NCBI GenBank assembly: GCA_014607495.2
Contig: CP053161.1
Coordinates: 2,790,001 to 2,854,000, forward strand
Length of the DNA stretch: 64,000 nucleotides
Reading direction: 5' to 3'
Source of the DNA: Carposina sasakii
Lineage: Eukaryota > Arthropoda > Insecta > Lepidoptera > Carposinidae
The position numbers were made by a program, and so were the translations under genes. Below, piece by piece: positions 10,769 to 21,438 of this stretch (position 1 is its first letter; each line of letters opens with the position of its first letter). The notes beneath the pieces are model-generated. The model was given only the letters and a program-made list of their open reading frames with translations. It ran no database searches and was not told the DNA's origin.

Positions 10769-11229
10769 GTACGCATAAATAATAGATAAATGGCGTTGAA
10801 TTGCGACTATATCTACTATCGTAGCTCAATGTATGTATAGGTATGCCAGTGTATGTTTTACCTAAATTCGAACTCGATAGGTAACTAACTACCTAGTCCC
10901 TAGTCTTATAGTAATGTCACATCAATTTCAAAATTAATTATACACTCCAATCCTTCTCGTCTCTTATGAAATAAAAATGTAAGTGGAGGAATTTTGTCAC
11001 GGTGTCAGTAATTTTAATATTTATTTACTCGTATATCCGTTATTTCGTAATTTAGTGTGCCTATGTACCTAACTTTAGCTTTTAGCGAAGTACCTTTAAT
11101 TTTAGTAGCTACACCTACATTAATTTATTTTTAAAGTAGAAAATTTTAATAGCGATTATCACCATATTTTCCGAGTGGGTTAATTGTGTTGCCAACATCT
11201 GTTTTCTTTTCCAGTTTGTTTATTTTCAT
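10769..11229. other. Intergenic, nothing recognised
   Basis: AT-rich spacer between the LINE and the DIRS element; no feature seen. Confidence 0.4.
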
Positions 11230-11301
11230 AATAGAATATCAAACGAACTTACCTGTAAGTGAAGTTCGATGACTATTAAACGAGGTGATTCGCCCGAGTG
11301 A

Positions 11302-11421
11302 TTACAGCTAACTTGACTTGTAGTAGCACGTGAATGTGCTGCCACCGTACACGATTTTAAAGCAAAATAAAAAATAAAAAAAAATATTGCCGATTTGTGG
11401 GTAGGTACATCATACACGTTA
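11302..11421. repeat. DIRS left inverted terminal repeat
   Basis: About 120 bp, reverse-complementary to 16325-16446 with essentially one mismatch (gtacatcat here, gtacaccat in the partner). The outer 72 bp (11230-11301) are specific to this end and are copied in the ICR. Confidence 0.92.
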
Positions 11422-11500
11422 ACCTTCAAAAGGCCATACGTGCGCTATTTCGTGTTTCTTTGGGTAAGACCTGGATGTGGTCCAGTCTGGGGCCGGGAGG

Positions 11501-11627
11501 GCTGTAATCACTCGGGCGAATCACCTCGTTTAATAGTCATCGAACTTCACTTACAGGTAAGTTCGTTTGATATTCTATTAAACTTCAGTGATTCGCCCTT
11601 CGTGATTACAGCTAACTTGACTTGTAG
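11501..11627. repeat. DIRS internal complementary region (ICR)
   Basis: 11501-11579 is the reverse complement of the left extremity (11230-11308), and 11576-11627 is the reverse complement of the right extremity (16422-16473). The two parts overlap by TATT, the complement of the AATA found at both element ends. The ICR therefore holds a copy of the circle junction. In DIRS replication it is thought to template completion of the ends and circle formation. Short inverted words 'cgctatttcgtgt' (11443) and 'acacgaaatag' (11640) bracket it. Confidence 0.93.
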
Positions 11628-11777
11628 ATGTTTAGAGTAACACGAAATAGCAGACAGAAGAAATTCAGAAAATATTAAACAGATTATAAACAATAATAGG
11701 TATATTAATAAAAAAAAGGTACCTAAATCAACTCGAAATCCTTAATAATAACATAATTAAGTCGCGTAAATTATTTA

Positions 11778-12698
11778 TCAATTAAGGCTAGCTTGCAGGA
11801 GAGTGCGAGCAAATAGGTCAGATGAGTCTACAGTCACTTCTCTATTATAAAATCTCGCAAAAGTCGCAGAATTCCCTGACCAACCAGCGGTATTTTTGAT
11901 AAGGTCTATTCTTACTCCAAGCCGGTTGGCCGCCGATGTAGCTGCATGTCTTGTGCTATGCGCTCTAAAGACTGTAGTGTCAATGCCACTTTCATACAGG
12001 GTAGCCTTAATCCATCGACTTAAAGATTGTGAACACACCTTTTTGAAAGGTTTCTTGAAACTGATTAAAAGAAAATCGCAATCGTTAGAACGTTTTGTTG
12101 ATGAAACTTTTAAATAACATTCTAAAACTCTGGCCGGACAAATTGACGACCTTTCTTCAAAATAAGGCAGAACCAAGGTAGGCTGAGAGCGATTTATAGC
12201 AGATGTCTTTATTCTGTCTGTAATGTTAATAATGAATTCTTGATTACATTTATGGATATTACTCAGTCTAATCATCGACAACGTTTGCACACGATGTGCT
12301 GTAATCAGAGCCAGAATAGTTGTTAATTTTTTAGATAGTAAATCGAAAGAAAGACTTTCGTTAGGATACCAATTACTTAAATAATCAAGAACAATCGAAG
12401 GGTCCCAAGTATAGTTATATCGCGGAAGCGGGGTCCTAAGTTTATAAACTCCAGTCATAAAACGTCTTATAGAAGGGCTGTTCATAATCTTCAAATCAAT
12501 AATAAGTGACAAAGCCGCTTTTGCGGTATTAATAGTTCCATATTGATTTCCTTGATTAAAAAGTAACATGAAAAATTCTAATACAATTGTTTCAGATACA
12601 TTGACAATATTATAAAGTTTTTCAGTGCAGAATGAATGCCACTGTTTTAAATAACAATTATACTGATTAATAGTATCATCCGTTAAAGATGCTAACAT
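11778..12698 (-). CDS. DIRS tyrosine recombinase (intact)
   Basis: Tyrosine (phage-integrase family) recombinase that would join the circular DNA copy of the element to the genome. Counting from the Met at 12698 (306 residues), the catalytic set is R136 (TAHRVQTLSMIRL), H247 and R250 (AHSTRHAATSAAN), W273 (AGW) in the H/W position and nucleophile Y284 (FARFYNR). An N-terminal SAM-like core-binding domain precedes it. The same frame is open upstream to about 12836 (YPGCRSIVRAAFIARGIPPD), overlapping the end of the RT ORF by about 100 nt in another frame. The true start is therefore probably upstream of 12698 or set by recoding. No internal stops. It ends 150 bp before the ICR. Confidence 0.93.
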   Translation of the reverse strand: MLASLTDDTINQYNCYLKQWHSFCTEKLYNIVNVSETIVLEFFMLLFNQGNQYGTINTAKAALSLIIDLKIMNSPSIRRFMTGVYKLRTPLPRYNYTWDPSIVLDYLSNWYPNESLSFDLLSKKLTTILALITAHRVQTLSMIRLSNIHKCNQEFIINITDRIKTSAINRSQPTLVLPYFEERSSICPARVLECYLKVSSTKRSNDCDFLLISFKKPFKKVCSQSLSRWIKATLYESGIDTTVFRAHSTRHAATSAANRLGVRIDLIKNTAGWSGNSATFARFYNREVTVDSSDLFARTLLQASLN

Positions 12699-12730
12699 AA
12701 TATCTGCGGCATCTGGAGGGATACCTCGAG

Positions 12731-14452
12731 CTATAAACGCCGCCCTGACAATACTGCGGCAACCAGGGTAAGGCTTCGGTGCAGCTTGTGTTGGACACTG
12801 TAAGGGGAGGATAATAGATCTGACTTGGGTGGAAATTCAATAGTGGAAGAAGTTCTCAATTTCTCGAAAAGCGGAAACCAGGGTTGTGTAGGCCAAAGGG
12901 GTACCACAACAATGCCTTCTGCCTTATCGGACATAATTTTTTGTAACACTTTTAGTATTCAACAAAAAGGGGGGAATGCATAGAAGAAATATGATGACCA
13001 TGATATCGTAAAAGCATCAATCCTAAACGCATCAGGATCACGATGCCAAGAAACAAAAGTAGGACATTTTTTATTTATTCGAGATGCGAATAAATCAATT
13101 TGTGGAACTCTTAATGAATTACAAATTTTACGATATGCATAATCTGCGAGTTCCCATTCTATGTCCGCATGTATTCGGCGAGATTCTGCATCCGCAACAA
13201 AATTATCTGATGAACTAATATACGAAGCAAATATGTATATACCGCGGTCTTCACACCACTTCCAAATTTTTCTGCTTAAGTTACTTAAATGGGGAAATTG
13301 GATGCCCCCCATTCGATTGATATAAGCGATTGCAGTGGAATTGTCAATCCTCAAAAGGATTTCACAGTTTCTATAATTTTTTGCAAATATTTTTAAACTA
13401 AAAAAGGCAGCAGTTAATTCTAGAAAGTTTATATGTTGATTAAGTTCCTTACTAGACCACTGACCACAAGCTCTCATATCAGAACAACATGCTCCCCAGC
13501 CAGTAAGAGACGCGTCCGAAAATAATTCTAATTGGTAATCGCCTACTCGTATGGGGTTACCTTCTACATTTATGTTACGAAGCCACCAATTAAAATCTTC
13601 AGTTAATGAATCTGGTAAATTAATAAATTGATCGTAATCATCCCTTTTCTTTAAATAAAGAAACTTTTCTCTCTCAAAATTCTTGGTGTACATCCAACCG
13701 TACGGCACTGCTGGACAGATCGAAATTAATAATCCTATTAAATGAGCGAAGTTACGTAGCTTATGTCTTTTGACATTAGAAAAGTATAAGAGCTCAGCTT
13801 TGATCTTTTTCCTTTTCTCTAAGGGAATGCAAATTTTATATTTCTCAGAATCGAAATTAAAACCAAGAAAATTTGCCGTACGACTTGGTGTATCTACAGA
13901 TTTCTTATAATTTATAGTAAAACCTAAGGACTCTAATAGGTCTCTCGTAACTTGAAAATTACGTAAACAATCGGAATATGAATCTCCAAATAGTAAAATG
14001 TCATCTAGGTATATAACCGACAATAGGCCTTGATTACGCAGGAATTGTATTACTGGACGCATTAACTTGGTAAATACGAATGGCGCAATGTTTAATCCGA
14101 AAGGTAACACCTGAAACTCGTATATCTTATCTAACCAAAGAAAACGCAAGTACTTTCGGTAATCCTTATCAATATTAATAGAAAAATAAGCATCCTTAAG
14201 GTCAATTGAACACATGTATGCGTTTTTTGATAGGAGCCTCATAGCAGTTCTATAATCCTCCAGTTTAAAATGAGGCGTGTATATAAATTTATTTAATGGT
14301 TTTAAATTTAAAATAAATCTATTTTTACCATTACTTTTATTGATAAGGAAAATACTCGATAAAAATTGTCCTTCACAAGGATTACATTGTAATATTGCAC
14401 CACAATTAATAAGGTTATTAATTTCGAAATTGATTTTCAATTTTTGTGACAC
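12731..14452 (-). CDS. DIRS reverse transcriptase / RNase H / methyltransferase-like ORF with one in-frame stop
   Basis: From a GTG at 14452 the RT shows D84 (CSIDLKDAYF), QVLPFGLNIAPFVF and the YLDD box (148-151). RNase H residues D312 (FSDASLTGWGA), E344 (FLELTAAF), D369 (RIDNSTAIAYIN) and D420 (FVADAESR) follow. A DIRS methyltransferase-like segment (PQIDLFASRINK, FYAFPPF, VVVPLWPTQPWFP) closes the protein. A TGA at 12959-12961 interrupts this last segment; the same frame continues without a shift to the stop at 12731. The frame is also open upstream of 14452 (LRFFYEKWLEITNDPTILSW) into gag for at least 130 nt, so the N-terminus is longer than listed. One nonsense change is the only visible lesion; readthrough is possible but unsupported. 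Confidence 0.9.
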
Positions 14453-14619
14453 GGACTCAGGTCTATTAATGGGCCAACTCGATTGAGAGATATCGTCAGA
14501 TATCGGAATCCGTAAACCACAGACCCAAGATAATATTGTAGGATCATTTGTAATTTCTAACCATTTTTCATAGAAAAACCTTAATCTACCCGCCTGCGGT
14601 TCCGTGATAGCACCTTGAT

Positions 14620-16231
14620 CTAACGGCGCCCAGTCCGACCGTGTGCTCGCGGCTCTCGACGGTCGGCAGGTCGGCGTGACGGCGGCGGCGGCGGTCTGCG
14701 CCCACCACGTGTTGAGCTCGTCTTCGCTGATGACTGGCGAGGCGGTGGCCGCACCGCCGGTGGCGGCTGGCCCCTCCAGTTTAAAGACCTTACCGTAGAC
14801 GACCCTGCCTGTTGGTTTCTAGGAGGCAATTTAGGTTTAGTAATAGCTGTAGGCTTTAATTCTGCCCCAGTCTTTGTAATAGCCTTCATAGACTTCAAAT
14901 TCTCTTGTAAATCTTTTCCGAAAAGCAAATTATCCCGCTTCAGATCCTTTATGTTGTCTCTAACCTCTTTGCTTAAGCTAGATACAATAAAGTTACGCCT
15001 AGTCTGAGTTTCTGAGAAATGTAAGTGGCAAAGAAGTCTACCTGTATTGCTGAGAGACTTTAAAGTTACATTTTTATTAGAGTCATCTATGCAAGTTGTG
15101 GTCAACAAGTTTGATATTGTATGTGATAGACTAGATATAGCAGTGGCCAGGAGGTTCTGCTTTTCAATGAGAATGTTATCACGTTTCAGAACATTGTCAT
15201 TGCAGGCGGCTTTAATCTCCGGATTAATTATTGGCGGCAGGGCTAATTTTAAATTTACTGGAATATCGTAACATTTTACAATTTCGTTCTTAACGTCCTC
15301 CTTTAACCCATTGACCAAAATATCGGACCATCGATTGGCGACGTCCTTGTGAACACAGGGCCCAAACGTCTCTTCATGCACAGGTTCATCTCCTAGTAAG
15401 CATAAAATATCGGGTTCCAATTCGGTAGTATGCTGTAAAGATTCCGGTGGCGCGATCGCATCAGCAGCCACGCAAGTAGGCGCGGGCGTAGCAGGCGCGG
15501 TGTTGATAAGTGGGACGGCGTGCGATGACAGCGTCGCTCGCGCCGCCGGCGCCATATCGGCGGATTGTGCTACCACCGACCGCAGTCCACAGGCGCTGAT
15601 ACAACCGATATCGGGAGTGTCTACTAAATCGACAACATTATCACTAACCCCAAGTTGGAATTCTGTAACAATGCCAATATGTTTCTATGAATAAAGCTGC
15701 TTAAGTTTGTAATCTTTATTTATTCGCGTAGGTAGGTATGATAATAGGTCATGATACAGTTTCACGAACTGCACTCTGTAGACACAGTATAGATCAAATT
15801 ACATAAGATAAACAATTCATGACATAATCTTGCAGATTATGCTCTAGAATTATAGGTATGTATGTAGTGCTACCGCTTTATACAATGATCGATCTCTCGG
15901 ATGGAACTAATGTATAAACTAGAAGGTCGGTGTAAGCCTTGCAGGCTACACTCTTCGCACAATAAAACCGACCTACCCGTACCTACATGCGTTCAAAAGC
16001 AGGTCAACTTATCCTTTGGTTTGTACCTTCATTTCGTGAATCCTCCTGTAATGGGTCTGGATCATAAGTGACGGATTGTTCTTCGTCATTTATAGAAGGT
16101 GACGATGTACAGGAACTGCGACTGCGATAACGGCGCTTGCGACGAATCTTAGACTTTTTCCTCTCGAGACTTCTGATTTTCCTTTCTAAATATTCTACCT
16201 CATCTATGTCGTGATGTTTACGTTTACCCAT
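14620..16231 (-). CDS. DIRS gag-like protein, apparently two exons
   Basis: Predicted nucleocapsid-type protein of the DIRS element. Exon 1 (16231-16027) starts MGKRKHHDIDEVEYLERKIR, a basic coiled-coil, followed by an Arg/Ser-rich stretch. Exon 2 (15662-14620, stop TAG at 14620-14622) contains EFQLGVSDNVVDLVD, a helical middle and a Pro/Arg-rich, probably nucleic-acid-binding tail (RGGRRPPPPPSRR). Joining the exons at the proposed splice sites keeps phase 1 and gives 415 residues. Unspliced, the first part terminates at 16004 and the second lacks a start. The 3' end overlaps the RT ORF in another frame. The alternative, an insertion that broke gag, is considered in the findings. Confidence 0.8.
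15663..16026 (-). other. Predicted spliceosomal intron in DIRS gag (364 nt)
   Basis: On the - strand the donor is GAAG|GTACAA (GT at 16026-16025) and the acceptor is TTGGCATTGTTACAG|AATTCC (AG at 15664-15663). Both exons are in phase 1, so the join restores one open frame. The interior is AT-rich with stops in all frames, like intergenic DNA here. I see no target-site duplication at the edges. Confidence 0.6.
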
Positions 16232-16324
16232 GTTAATAACACTATTAATAAAACACTAAAACAAGTTATAACACAGTTTTTTCACCCACAAGAAAAAAGT
16301 ACGTGCACGATGGCCGCTACACAA

Positions 16325-16446
16325 AACGTGTATGGTGTACCTACCCACAAATCGGCAATATTTTTTTTTATTTTTTATTTTGCTTTAAAATCGTGTACGG
16401 TGGCAGCACATTCACGTGCTACTACAAGTCAAGTTAGCTGTAATCA
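16325..16446. repeat. DIRS right inverted terminal repeat
   Basis: Reverse complement of 11302-11421. The outer part to 16473 is end-specific and is copied in the ICR at 11576-11627. Confidence 0.92.
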
Positions 16447-16473
16447 CGAAGGGCGAATCACTGAAGTTTAATA

Positions 16474-16830
16474 ACAACAAAGTAGCACAAGTAAGTAACC
16501 TAACCTACCTTAGATAGAATAGCCAACTTATCCGAAAAATAATATTCTCGAACAAACTCGAATATTCTAGACATAGTATAATTTTTTTTAAAGATTATCT
16601 TCTATGACTTCCACACTGTGGCTTCAATTTTTCGATACAGCGAAGCGTAGGTAGGAAACTTATATTTATTTGTAGAAACGTAAAAAGTAAAATTGTAAAA
16701 CGCCGCAAATTACCAATGCCAAACTACCTATTGATTTTGACACTGAATACTTGAAGGGTAAACCTAAAAAAGAATAGTTAATACGCAGGAATATCATAAT
16801 GTTACTCTAGATTTGCACTTTTATTTATAA
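16474..16830. other. Intergenic, nothing recognised
   Basis: AT-rich spacer; nothing supported. Confidence 0.4.
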
Positions 16831-16988
16831 CTAGCGGCCGGGGCGGGTCATATTAGTCTTATAGCTTTCTTCGATAAATAGGCTAACACTGAAAGAATTT
16901 TTTAAATCGGACCAGTAGTTTCTGAGCGCGTTCAACCAACCAAACAAACAAACTCTTCAGCTTTATAATATCAGTAAGTAGGTATAGA
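16831..16988 (-). mobile_element. Short non-autonomous Helitron
   Basis: On the - strand it starts TCTATACCTACTTACTGATA, continues into aaagctgaagagtttgtttg and ends gcccgccccggccgCTAG next to T. TC start, CTAG end and a GC-rich preterminal segment fit Helitron termini; the 5' part matches the Helitron at 2886-3676. 158 bp, no coding capacity. Confidence 0.65.
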
Positions 16989-17136
16989 TTTTGTTTTCGA
17001 TAAAAACGATAAATAAACTTAAATGTGTAAGTATGCAAATAGGAATAGTGCCAATAGCGAGCCAGTGTTCCGATTCCTCCTAGAGCGCCGCAAACACCAT
17101 TGCACTGAGCGCGAACAGGTATCGAGTCATTAACTT

Positions 17137-17331
17137 TTAGGGTCGGTTTATATCTGACAGAAGATGCGTCGAGCGATATCTCCAGATACAGGCAAACATA
17201 CGCTCGACGCACTAACGTATCATCGGTTGAGTGTGAACGGTCGAGTGTTTTTCTATACATGTTGTGTGTTCTGGCGTTACGCGACCGATAATACGCGACG
17301 CATGTACCGTCAGATATGAACCGACCCTTAA
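17137..17331. mobile_element. MITE with GGGTCGGTT terminal repeats
   Basis: Terminal inverted repeats: left ttagggtcggtttatatctg, right (reverse complement) ttaagggtcggttcatatct. About 195 bp, noncoding. The interior is CpG-rich, with 'tcgacgc'-type words facing each other. Confidence 0.65.
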
Positions 17332-18290
17332 TTGGATTTTTCACTAAACTACATCATCTGCATCTCCATCCAAATAATAGTCGACTGGAACTCGGGCATT
17401 CTCTCAAGCGATGACCTAGCAAACTTGTCATTAATTATTTCCATCTGTCCCCACTAAACGTGGCCGCGAGATTTTATTTTTGATCCTTTAATTCTGGGTT
17501 ATCTTTTTCAGGAACATAGCCATGTGTATAATATCTATGTAGGTACGTATGTATGTTAATTACCAACCGCCTGGTTCAAACTTGTTTTATTTTAGATTTC
17601 CTAACGCTTATGTAGGTATTATTTATTTACGAGTACCTAACCTTAAAAGTTTAGTCACGGAGGCTTTTGGTTGTAAAATGTAGGTGAAATAAGTTTTATA
17701 ATTTAGTTATGAGGAAACTCGAAGGTATGAAGTGAAAAGTACCTTCAGCCCATGCTCGCTCTAGAATAATAATTGACTTACCCGAGTAAAGGTATTTATA
17801 TGAATATAGGATGACACGATTATTTTGTTGGAAAACAGCAAGGGCCCGTTTGTCCGAAATCACGTTTTCAGAGAAACTGTTTTTAAAGAAATCTTCATAA
17901 TTAAAGTCGGAAAAAATATATAATACACTTTGAAGATAATACAGAATTAAATTCGATTTAGTATATTTTTTTGGATTAATACAAGCTATTTTACATTTTA
18001 CTAGATAAAAAACTACTTAGAAACAAGGTCGATTTTAAAAGCATTTTGAGTGCTATAAGACTTGGGGTGAAGCAGTTTAGATGAAAATAGCTAATCAGTT
18101 TTCCCAGGGATATGATTGGATAGATTTATAATAATAACACTCCAAATTTTTTAATAAACTAAAAACCTATAATTCAATCCTAAAAAAGAGAAAAATGGTT
18201 AGTCTGCACCAAGTAAATTTTTCTTCGGAAGATGGCGGCCCGTTTCAAAGTTAAATTCGTCTTGCGTCAAGCGCTGTGCTATTAGAAGCA
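17332..18290. other. Intergenic, nothing recognised
   Basis: No supported feature. Confidence 0.4.
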
Positions 18291-18293
18291 TAA

Positions 18294-18512
18294 AGGCTCG
18301 AGCAGACCGGATGCGTGTGCGTGCACGTAAGCGTAGACGTGCACGTACCTCTGAGTTGTAATGTATGGAACTGTATAGACACGGGCAGACCGGATGCGTA
18401 TGCGTAGACGTAAGCATAGACGTCAAGCGGTGATAGTTCCATACATTAAACTCAGAGGTACGTGTACGTCTACGCTTACGTGCACGCATACGCATCCGGT
18501 GTGCTCGAGCCT
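18294..18512. mobile_element. CpG-rich fold-back MITE with TAA target duplication
   Basis: Arms of about 83 bp (18294-18376 and 18431-18512) pair almost throughout; both start aggctcgagca and include accggatgcg. The flanks are TAA on each side (18291-18293 and 18513-18515), as in PIF/Harbinger-type MITEs. A third, shorter copy of the arm motif ('agaccggatgcgtatgcgta') sits in the loop at 18383-18422. Confidence 0.75.
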
Positions 18513-18515
18513 TAA

Positions 18516-19104
18516 AGGTACTTACGGTTATCATCTGTTTTAATGCGTAAGCTTTATATTGCTTGCGCTGTGATGCATCTGGCACGCATCAGAGAAAGAT
18601 GTATGATGGATGACATACCTAGCTTTTATTATTGTACAAAATTTTCTGCTAGTGTGTGTGTTCTATGCTGATACGGGGCTTCATTAGAATACATCAGCTC
18701 CATCATCTTCCGTGCATGTTGTTGGTAACAGTCGTGTGTTTATGTATGGAATGTATATATATGTATATATCTATGATTTTCTGATAGTGTCGTATTAGAC
18801 CTATTGTGAGAGTGCGTCTTGTTTGATTTTATGTTTTCATGCGAAAATGCGGAAAATATACATTCAGATATTTATATTCTCTTCGATTAGAACGTGCTTT
18901 TCAGCACGCACCGGTGTGGCAAAAGTTAAAATAGGTACTTATTCTACTGGTAATAATACGCAATGACACACACAACGGCTGTATTTTTGTTATGCAACAT
19001 ATAGATTTCTTTTTAAACTAGATTTGAACTAGCAAAAATATAAGTTTCAAGTTAGGAGTTTATAAATATAAGTTCTTCAATTGAAAGTGAGAATTTGTTT
19101 TTAT
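18516..19104. other. Intergenic, nothing recognised
   Basis: No supported feature. Confidence 0.4.
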
Positions 19105-19345
19105 ACAGGGTGCAGCAAAAGGGCTATGTTAAGCACCAGGCTATGTAAATAGCCCACTAAAAGAAACCTACCCACAAAATTTTAGATTCGAAATCACATG
19201 TTTATTTTTCTAGATACTATGGATAATTTATGAACAACTCAAGAATGTTCATACAATCTAATTAAAACATATGATTTCGAGTCTCAAATTGCCAAAATAG
19301 ATTCTCTATATTGGGTTATTGATTATTTCTACCATGTTAGATCCT
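19105..19345. mobile_element. MITE family A, diverged copy
   Basis: Left end acagggtgcagcaaaagggc then 'tatgttaagc', followed by 'gaaatcacatgtttattttt' and a facing 'atgatttcgagtctcaaat'. The right terminal repeat is eroded. Same family as 53572-53829. Confidence 0.6.
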
Positions 19346-20114
19346 AACATAAGTAATTTATTTAGCCCGTACTGACGCGGAGCTTTTACAAGATACTTTA
19401 GCTGCAACTCCTTTCGTGCATGTCGTAAGGTACTCGTAAGAGTCAACCAAAAAACTCAGGGTCACTCTCTTAAGCAATAAGCTAGCAATTTCATTTACAT
19501 TTGGTTTTATTGGTATACGCTAAACGTAACTGCAGGATCTCCTTCTTAATCCTGATGTTCTGGCTACCTCTTTTTGGGAACATGCCGTGTGTATGTACGT
19601 ATATCATTTGTGGTCGTGGAGAGAATACGAGACAAAGGTAGTAAGTATTTAGGAAATCACTTCGCAATCGATTACGAATTCACCTGTCACACAACCTCAT
19701 TTGTTTAAAAAATAAAACCCGACTGCGTAAAAAAATTTCCTCCCAGTCTCACTCTCACGACAAAGGCAACAAGCCGTTTAGGCCCTAGAGCATACATACA
19801 CTCGAAAAATATAACCTTCTGGCAGTCGGGTAATAAACAATGCGCCAAGTAGGTATCATGTTTCGTTGTCAGTCTGTTGAAATCGAAAGAGTGAAGTAAG
19901 GCGTGGTGAGTTCGTGTCCGTTACAGAATTAACAGACTGTAGGTAGTACCAATTAAAATCGTTACATTTGAGTAACCCTCACAACAAAACAACTCAGTTT
20001 GTAGCGAGCGACTGGTACCTAGTCATTTTGTTATCTGCGATTCAAGTCATTGGACACCCGATAATAATGAACAGTTTGAATTCCATTCTTCTTCACCCAA
20101 CTGGGTTGATAAGT
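19346..20114. other. Intergenic, nothing recognised
   Basis: No supported feature. Confidence 0.4.
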
Positions 20115-20456
20115 CAATGCGTTGTCAAGAAATTGCAGAAATAAAATTTTGGAACATAAAAGCGTCAAAATAAAAGAATTATTCTCGTTATTCGAACGTA
20201 GTTTTAGAAGACTAGCCTAGCACAAGTTAGCACATATTTTGTTTTTTTTTTAAATGAGTGCATTCTGACCGTTATTTTGGCGCTTTTATGTTCCAAAATT
20301 TTATTTCTGCAATTTCTCGACAACGCATTGATACGCAGACGGCATATGCGGTCTGAGGGCCCGATATTTTAGGCTATAACTCGCTTAAGTGATAAGTACA
20401 AATTCCTAAACTAACCGTACAATTCTTTTAGTACACGGGCCCTCAATCCGCATGCA
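20115..20456. repeat. Two adjoining inverted-repeat pairs (MITE-like)
   Basis: Pair 1: 20115-20173 and 20272-20330 are ~59-bp near-perfect inverted arms ('aattgcagaaataaaatttt' and its complement) around a 98-bp spacer. Pair 2: 20341-20363 and 20436-20456 ('ggtctgagggcccg' facing 'cgggccctcaatcc'). Together they suggest one or two nested fold-back elements. Confidence 0.7.
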
Positions 20457-21319
20457 CATGGATCTCATACTATAATAGGAAATCATGAAGTGTTAACATT
20501 ATTAATGTTGTGTTCCATATTAGGTATGTATGTAAACTATTTGTTTTATTTTACGTTGACGTAATAATAATAATAAGTAGCAGTCAAATTTTAGTCGGAT
20601 TCCATTGTATTCCAAGTTTAGCGCATAATTAATTACCTACATAACTTGCTAGATATTTAATTATAATAATATTTATTAAAGGGTGTTTGAATTGCTTTAG
20701 AAAAAGTCCTCATTTCACTAATTAATATACCCAACTAGTGTACTAAAATAAAACCTAATAATAAGTATTTAGTAGCTTATATCCTAAATAAGCAGTAAAT
20801 TTAAGAACATTTTGTATTATGAACATCTTATTTAGGTACTACGTGTTATGAAAATATCTTGTATTGTGGTACTTATCTGTAAAATAAAATGAAATAAATT
20901 TTTGTAGAACGGTAAGACTAAGAATAAGAAAGTTTTTCACAAGTTTTATTTTTCTGTTGCTGTTTTGTACTGAACCTAAAAACCGATTAAGTATCTATTT
21001 TGTATCGAAAACCGAACTTCTAAATTGATGGCACAGCGAAATTGCTGAAATTCCAGACCCCAAATCGTACAACTTTTAACAAACAGTACTTTACTTAAAT
21101 GTAGACACGTTGAATAAATTGTAACCGCAAAGTAAATAAATTGTACAATGTCGACAATTTTGTTTTCGAAAATACGAAAACATAATTAACCGACCTGATA
21201 AACGTATTGCGCTGTATTCTCTTCGCCCGTTTCTAGAAACAATTCATAACTTATGGTCTAAATTTATAAGGCGGTTATTTCTGTACTCAATATTATACCT
21301 TACCGTACCTTGTACAGTT
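20457..21319. other. Intergenic, nothing recognised
   Basis: AT-rich; no supported feature. Confidence 0.4.
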
Positions 21320-21438
21320 GTACATCTCAACTACACCTACCCTCAAAATTGGTCAGAAGTGGCACCATGTGGTTCTATCGGCCCTTGGTGCTCTGCCTAC
21401 CCCGTAAGGGATAAAGGCGTGATTATATGTAGGTATGT
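21320..21438 (+). repeat. Short repeat S, copy 2
   Basis: Full-length unit from 'gtacatctcaactac' to the (TATG)n tail; see copy 1 at 4849. Contains 'gtggttctatcggccctt'. Confidence 0.8.

Larger units (their letters stand above)
11230..16473 (-). mobile_element. DIRS-type tyrosine-recombinase retrotransposon, structurally complete
   Basis: A 5,244-bp element on the - strand with the full DIRS plan: gag, RT/RNase H/methyltransferase-like ORF, tyrosine recombinase, internal complementary region (ICR) and inverted terminal repeats. There is no target-site duplication. The tetranucleotide AATA occurs at both ends (11230-11233 and 16470-16473) and once at the joined ends copied in the ICR, as expected if a circular intermediate is inserted by site-specific recombination. 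Flaws are one in-frame TGA in the RT ORF and an apparent intron in gag. ORFs overlap in different frames, as in other DIRS elements. Confidence 0.93.

Noticed and set aside
15690..16005. Solo LTR or MITE inserted in DIRS gag
   Set aside because: No target duplication or terminal repeats are visible, while in-phase GT and AG sites restore the frame; kept only as the alternative to an intron.
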